This document shows, one piece after another, positions 61,244 through 64,000 of a stretch of 64,000 nucleotides of DNA; the first letter of the stretch is position 1, and each line of letters starts with the position of its first letter. Where the stretch lies: the NCBI GenBank assembly GCA_030345135.1, contig CP128386.1:6431623-6495622 (forward strand), read 5' to 3'. A model generated the notes under the pieces. The model searched no databases and was not told where the DNA came from. It worked only from the letters and a program-made list of their open reading frames with translations. The translations under genes and the position numbers were made by a program. The DNA is from Chitinophagaceae bacterium DXS. Its GTDB lineage: Bacteria > Bacteroidota > Bacteroidia > Chitinophagales > Chitinophagaceae.

Positions 61244-62683
61244 ATGAATTATTTTTATCGGCAGATAATTTTATGGCTCTGTCTGTGTATAGGAATTTGT
61301 GCGTCTGCCCAAAAAGATTCTGCATTTAACATACAGGACTTACATCCCGTAACCCTGAGCGAAAGCGATACTTCTATCGTGATGGTGGGTGATATACAGA
61401 TCAATGGTAATAAAAGAACCAAACCTTACATTATTCTTCGCGAAGTTCCTTTTAAACAAGGCGATTATCTTACAAAGGGCCAGTTAGCGGGCAAGCTTGT
61501 ATTGGCGCGGCAACAAGTGATGAACACCAGCCTTTTTGTTGATGTTTTTGTGTATGTAGCCTCTATACAGGGCGAAATAGTTTTTGTAAACGTCCTGGTA
61601 AAAGAACGATGGTATCTTTTCCCTCTTCCCTATTTTAAATTGATCGACCGCAACTTCAACCAATGGTGGGTAGAACAAAAACGGAGTTTTGACCGTGTTG
61701 ATTACGGCATCAAATTCATGCAAAACAACCTGAGCGGGCGCAATGACAATCTCCAGGTTTGGTTGATCACAGGCTACAATCAGCAGATTGCACTTCGATA
61801 CGAACAGCCGTTTGCTGACAAATCCCTTAAAAGAGGTTTTAATATTGGAGTAGCATATTCGCGTCAACATGAATTAAACTACAAATCAGATTATAACAAG
61901 CAGGTATTCTTTAAAGACGAAGAAAACTTTGTACGAACGTACAGGCGTATTGACTTAAGCTACCTGTACCGGCCGGCTATCAAAACAAGACACAGTTTCC
62001 GCCTGGCTTATATTTCGGAAAGTGTATCGGATTCCATCGCCCATCTTAATCCCGATTATTTCGGCAAAGGCAGGGTTAAGGTAAGCTACCCTGAACTCAG
62101 TTATTCACTTCAGTATTTTAATGTTGATTATAACGCATACCCCAACCGGGGTTTCATGGGCGACTTTACGATCACAAAGCGTGGCTTCACTCCGGAGATG
62201 AATATGTGGAACCTGGAAGGGCATGCTATTTACACTTACCCGGTGTTTAAAAAGACACAGGTGCAGGGACAGGCCGCGTTTAGTATCAGGGCTCCATTTG
62301 ATCAGCCTTACTACAATACCCAGCTTTTTGGATATGGTGCGCTTTATATGCGTGGTCTGGAGTACTACGTGGTTGATGGTGTTATAGGCGGCATGTTAAG
62401 AGGCACATTAAGGCAGGATGTACTTTCATTCAAGATCAAGACTTCTGCGAAGTCAAAAACCCATAGCGTAATACCCTTCCGTTTTTTACTCAAAACATAT
62501 GGCGACCTTGGATACGCTTATACGCGTGATGCAGGGACAAGCATGCTTTCAAACAAACTTTTACATACCTACGGATTTGGACTTGATATTGTGACTGTCT
62601 ACGATATTGTGTTGAAATTTGAGTATAGTTTCAATCAGTTGGGAGATAAAGCACTGTTCTTCCACACCAGGTCAGATTTTTAA
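61244..62683 (+). CDS. BamA/TamA-like outer-membrane protein (POTRA plus barrel)
   Basis: 479 residues: a signal peptide (about 1-23, ending ASAQ), one POTRA-like domain (about 47-120, VMVGDIQINGNKRTKPYII and REVPFKQGDYLT), then a 16-strand-type barrel (about 125-479) with alternating aromatic strands, ending FHTRSDF with a terminal Phe. It is shorter than BamA (five POTRAs) and resembles the single-POTRA Omp85 relatives of Bacteroidota. Such proteins may insert or move outer-membrane lipoproteins or lipids. It sits between the CBS and nadK genes, near the PorG-like gene, in an envelope-assembly neighbourhood. Confidence 0.85.
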   Translation: MNYFYRQIILWLCLCIGICASAQKDSAFNIQDLHPVTLSESDTSIVMVGDIQINGNKRTKPYIILREVPFKQGDYLTKGQLAGKLVLARQQVMNTSLFVDVFVYVASIQGEIVFVNVLVKERWYLFPLPYFKLIDRNFNQWWVEQKRSFDRVDYGIKFMQNNLSGRNDNLQVWLITGYNQQIALRYEQPFADKSLKRGFNIGVAYSRQHELNYKSDYNKQVFFKDEENFVRTYRRIDLSYLYRPAIKTRHSFRLAYISESVSDSIAHLNPDYFGKGRVKVSYPELSYSLQYFNVDYNAYPNRGFMGDFTITKRGFTPEMNMWNLEGHAIYTYPVFKKTQVQGQAAFSIRAPFDQPYYNTQLFGYGALYMRGLEYYVVDGVIGGMLRGTLRQDVLSFKIKTSAKSKTHSVIPFRFLLKTYGDLGYAYTRDAGTSMLSNKLLHTYGFGLDIVTVYDIVLKFEYSFNQLGDKALFFHTRSDF

Positions 62684-62710
62684 TGCCGGTTCAGCCAAAT
62701 TGCAATTGGT

Positions 62711-62718
62711 TATCTTTG
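62711..62718 (+). promoter_or_regulatory. -7 box TATCTTTG of nadK
   Basis: A perfect TAnnTTTG match 59 bp before the start codon; no clear -33 TTG at 19-21 bp. Confidence 0.45.
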
Positions 62719-62777
62719 TATCTTACAAATACGCAAGCCGTAAAGTGCTGGAGATCCGGATCCAATAATAATTAAAG

Positions 62778-63656
62778 ATGAAAGTAGCTATATATAGTCG
62801 CGGATTAGATGATGATCAGCAGACACAATTGCTGGTATTGTTACAGGAACTGTCCAGGCAGAAAATTACTGTTTACCTTTTTAGTGTTTTGGCCGAAAGC
62901 TATCCGCAATTGTTTCAATACGATTTTGACCTTCATGTATTCGCGGGTGCATACGATCTGGATGAATCAGTTGATTGCCTGATCAGTCTCGGCGGTGATG
63001 GGACCATTCTTGACGCCACCACGCTGGTTAGAAATAAGAACATCCCCATTCTCGGAATTAACTTCGGAAGACTCGGTTTTCTTGCCAGCATTGGTAAGGA
63101 AGAACTGACTTCTGCAGTAGACTCGCTGGTGAACAGCACTTTTGTGATCGACAGAAGAACCTTAGTTCATTTGGATGCGAACGTGCCTCTTTTTGGTGAA
63201 ACGCCTTTTGCCCTCAATGAATTCGCCATTCATAAAAGAGACATTTCGCCGATGATAAAAGTTCACACATATTTAAACGGCGAGTTTTTAAATACATATT
63301 GGGCTGATGGGTTAATAGTATCCACGCCAACAGGCTCTACAGGATATAGCATGAGTTGTAACGGCCCCATCCTGTTTCCTGAATCCTCCAGCTTTTTAAT
63401 AACTCCGGTGGCTCCTCATAATCTTAACGCCCGACCCATAATTGTGGCCGACAATAACGTTATTTCTTTCGAAGTCGAAGGACGCTTCGACCAGTTTATT
63501 TGCGCGCTGGATGCAAGACGCGAAATAGTGGATAAGACCATTCAGCTGGCCATCAAAAAGGAAGACTTTACCATCAGTCTCATACGGCTTAACGAGAATA
63601 GTTTCCTTTCTACGCTGCGAACTAAACTCACATGGGGATTGGATAAGCGAAATTAA
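62778..63656 (+). CDS. nadK: NAD kinase
   Basis: 292 residues. Motifs: LISLGGDGTILDATTLV (GGDG, about 73-76), ILGINFGRLGFLASI (NxGxxGFL), ALNEFAIHKRD (NE-hh), and YWADGLIVSTPTGSTGYSMSCNGPIL (the T-P-T-G-S-T-A/G-Y block). It phosphorylates NAD to NADP with ATP in the cytoplasm. Full length. The next gene starts 62 bp downstream and encodes a PorG-like protein, an order conserved in Bacteroidota. Confidence 0.97.
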   Translation: MKVAIYSRGLDDDQQTQLLVLLQELSRQKITVYLFSVLAESYPQLFQYDFDLHVFAGAYDLDESVDCLISLGGDGTILDATTLVRNKNIPILGINFGRLGFLASIGKEELTSAVDSLVNSTFVIDRRTLVHLDANVPLFGETPFALNEFAIHKRDISPMIKVHTYLNGEFLNTYWADGLIVSTPTGSTGYSMSCNGPILFPESSSFLITPVAPHNLNARPIIVADNNVISFEVEGRFDQFICALDARREIVDKTIQLAIKKEDFTISLIRLNENSFLSTLRTKLTWGLDKRN

Positions 63657-63718
63657 TTTTTTGCGCACACAAGAAATTATCTTGATTTTCGTTATTAGAA
63701 CATTACTTACATTGCATT

Positions 63719-64000
63719 ATGTTTAAAAAACTACTTTTTATCCTTTGTCTTCTGTTAACCACAGCCTCCCTTAGGGCTCAATTGTACGAGAGTTTTGTAC
63801 AGGAAGGCGAATTCGGAGTGGCTGTAGGAACCGCCCATTATTTTGGCGATTTGAACACAAGGGCAGCTATAAACAGACCTAAATTCTCTGCAGGTGCTTT
63901 CTTCCGCAAACAAATCAGCAACTATATAGGCGTTAAAGTGGCGGCAAACTATGCAAGACTGGGTTATTCCGATGTATATAGTCAAAATGAAACTCAAAAA
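63719..64000 (+). CDS. PorG-like DUF6089 outer-membrane protein, N-terminal part, cut by the window edge
   Basis: 94 codons are present and the frame is open to the last base. A signal peptide (MFKKLLFILCLLLTTASLRA) is followed by the family opening: EFGVAVGTAHYFGDLNTR, then FSAGAFFRKQISNYIGVKVAANYARLGY, given here only as its core RKQISNYIGVKVAANYARL, a barrel strand pattern. DUF6089/PorG proteins are outer-membrane parts of the type IX secretion machine, encoded between nadK and uppS-bamA. The nadK neighbour fits. The downstream uppS and bamA cannot be seen. Confidence 0.75.
   Translation, partial: MFKKLLFILCLLLTTASLRAQLYESFVQEGEFGVAVGTAHYFGDLNTRAAINRPKFSAGAFFRKQISNYIGVKVAANYARLGYSDVYSQNETQK

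Noticed and set aside
1-64000. tRNA, rRNA, tmRNA, riboswitch or prophage genes
   Set aside because: No tRNA T-loop blocks, rRNA cores, integrase, transposase or phage structural genes were recognised by eye; a covariance-model search (tRNAscan, Rfam) would settle small RNAs.

Overview
The window looks like chromosome from a member of the Bacteroidota, most likely family Chitinophagaceae. Evidence is the type IX secretion (T9SS) and gliding gene set (type B CTD adhesin, PorP/SprF, PorE-like OmpA, GldC, a PorG-like gene cut by the right edge), T9SS type A and B sorting domains, Bacteroidota-only families (DUF4251, OMP_b-brl barrels), promoters of the Bacteroidota type (TTG / TAnnTTTG), scarce Shine-Dalgarno sequences and a moderate GC content. 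No rRNA, tRNA, phage, integrase, transposase or CRISPR array was recognised. The genus cannot be decided from the sequence.

Layout. 1-9.9 kb: end of a UspA protein, a serine beta-lactamase-like hydrolase, a DinB protein, a small lipoprotein, an OMP barrel, a ThuA-like protein with a coupled 138-aa partner, a Tat-exported GH5 glycosidase, a 900-bp repeat-rich spacer, DUF4251 and RmuC. 9.9-19 kb: thioredoxin, a P2-type ATPase plus DHA2 efflux pair, a DJ-1/PfpI protein, and a copper module on the minus strand (HMA-AraC regulator, CopA, CopZ-like chaperone) whose two internal promoters share one architecture. 19-34.5 kb: a double-SWIM SNF2 helicase, a lipoprotein, a TonB-receptor-like barrel, a membrane patatin, 6-phosphogluconolactonase, guanylate kinase, an HSDL2-like SDR, a ~700-bp tandem array with a 112-bp unit, and a lipid kinase. 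35-48 kb: the T9SS cargo/export cluster (giant adhesin, PorP/SprF, PorE-like) and a 1595-aa T9SS-secreted esterase with FN3 and PA14 modules. 48-64 kb: mostly housekeeping and envelope genes (HGSNAT-like acyltransferase, TypA, TPR histidine kinase, ExbD, DUF885 peptidase-like lipoprotein, glycosyltransferase, GldC, YqeY, CvpA, alpha/beta hydrolase, CBS protein, BamA-like barrel, NAD kinase, PorG start).

Themes. (i) Copper: chaperone and pump appear co-controlled by a regulator that carries its own metal-binding domain. (ii) Surface export: adhesin, its SprF partner and the peptidoglycan-anchoring PorE-like protein are one cluster, and several other genes encode exported barrels or T9SS cargo. 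(iii) The spacers are unusually full of degenerate short-word repeats, at least ten families in both orientations, plus palindromic REP-like elements and the 112-bp array. These, with the copper promoters, are the least explained signals here.
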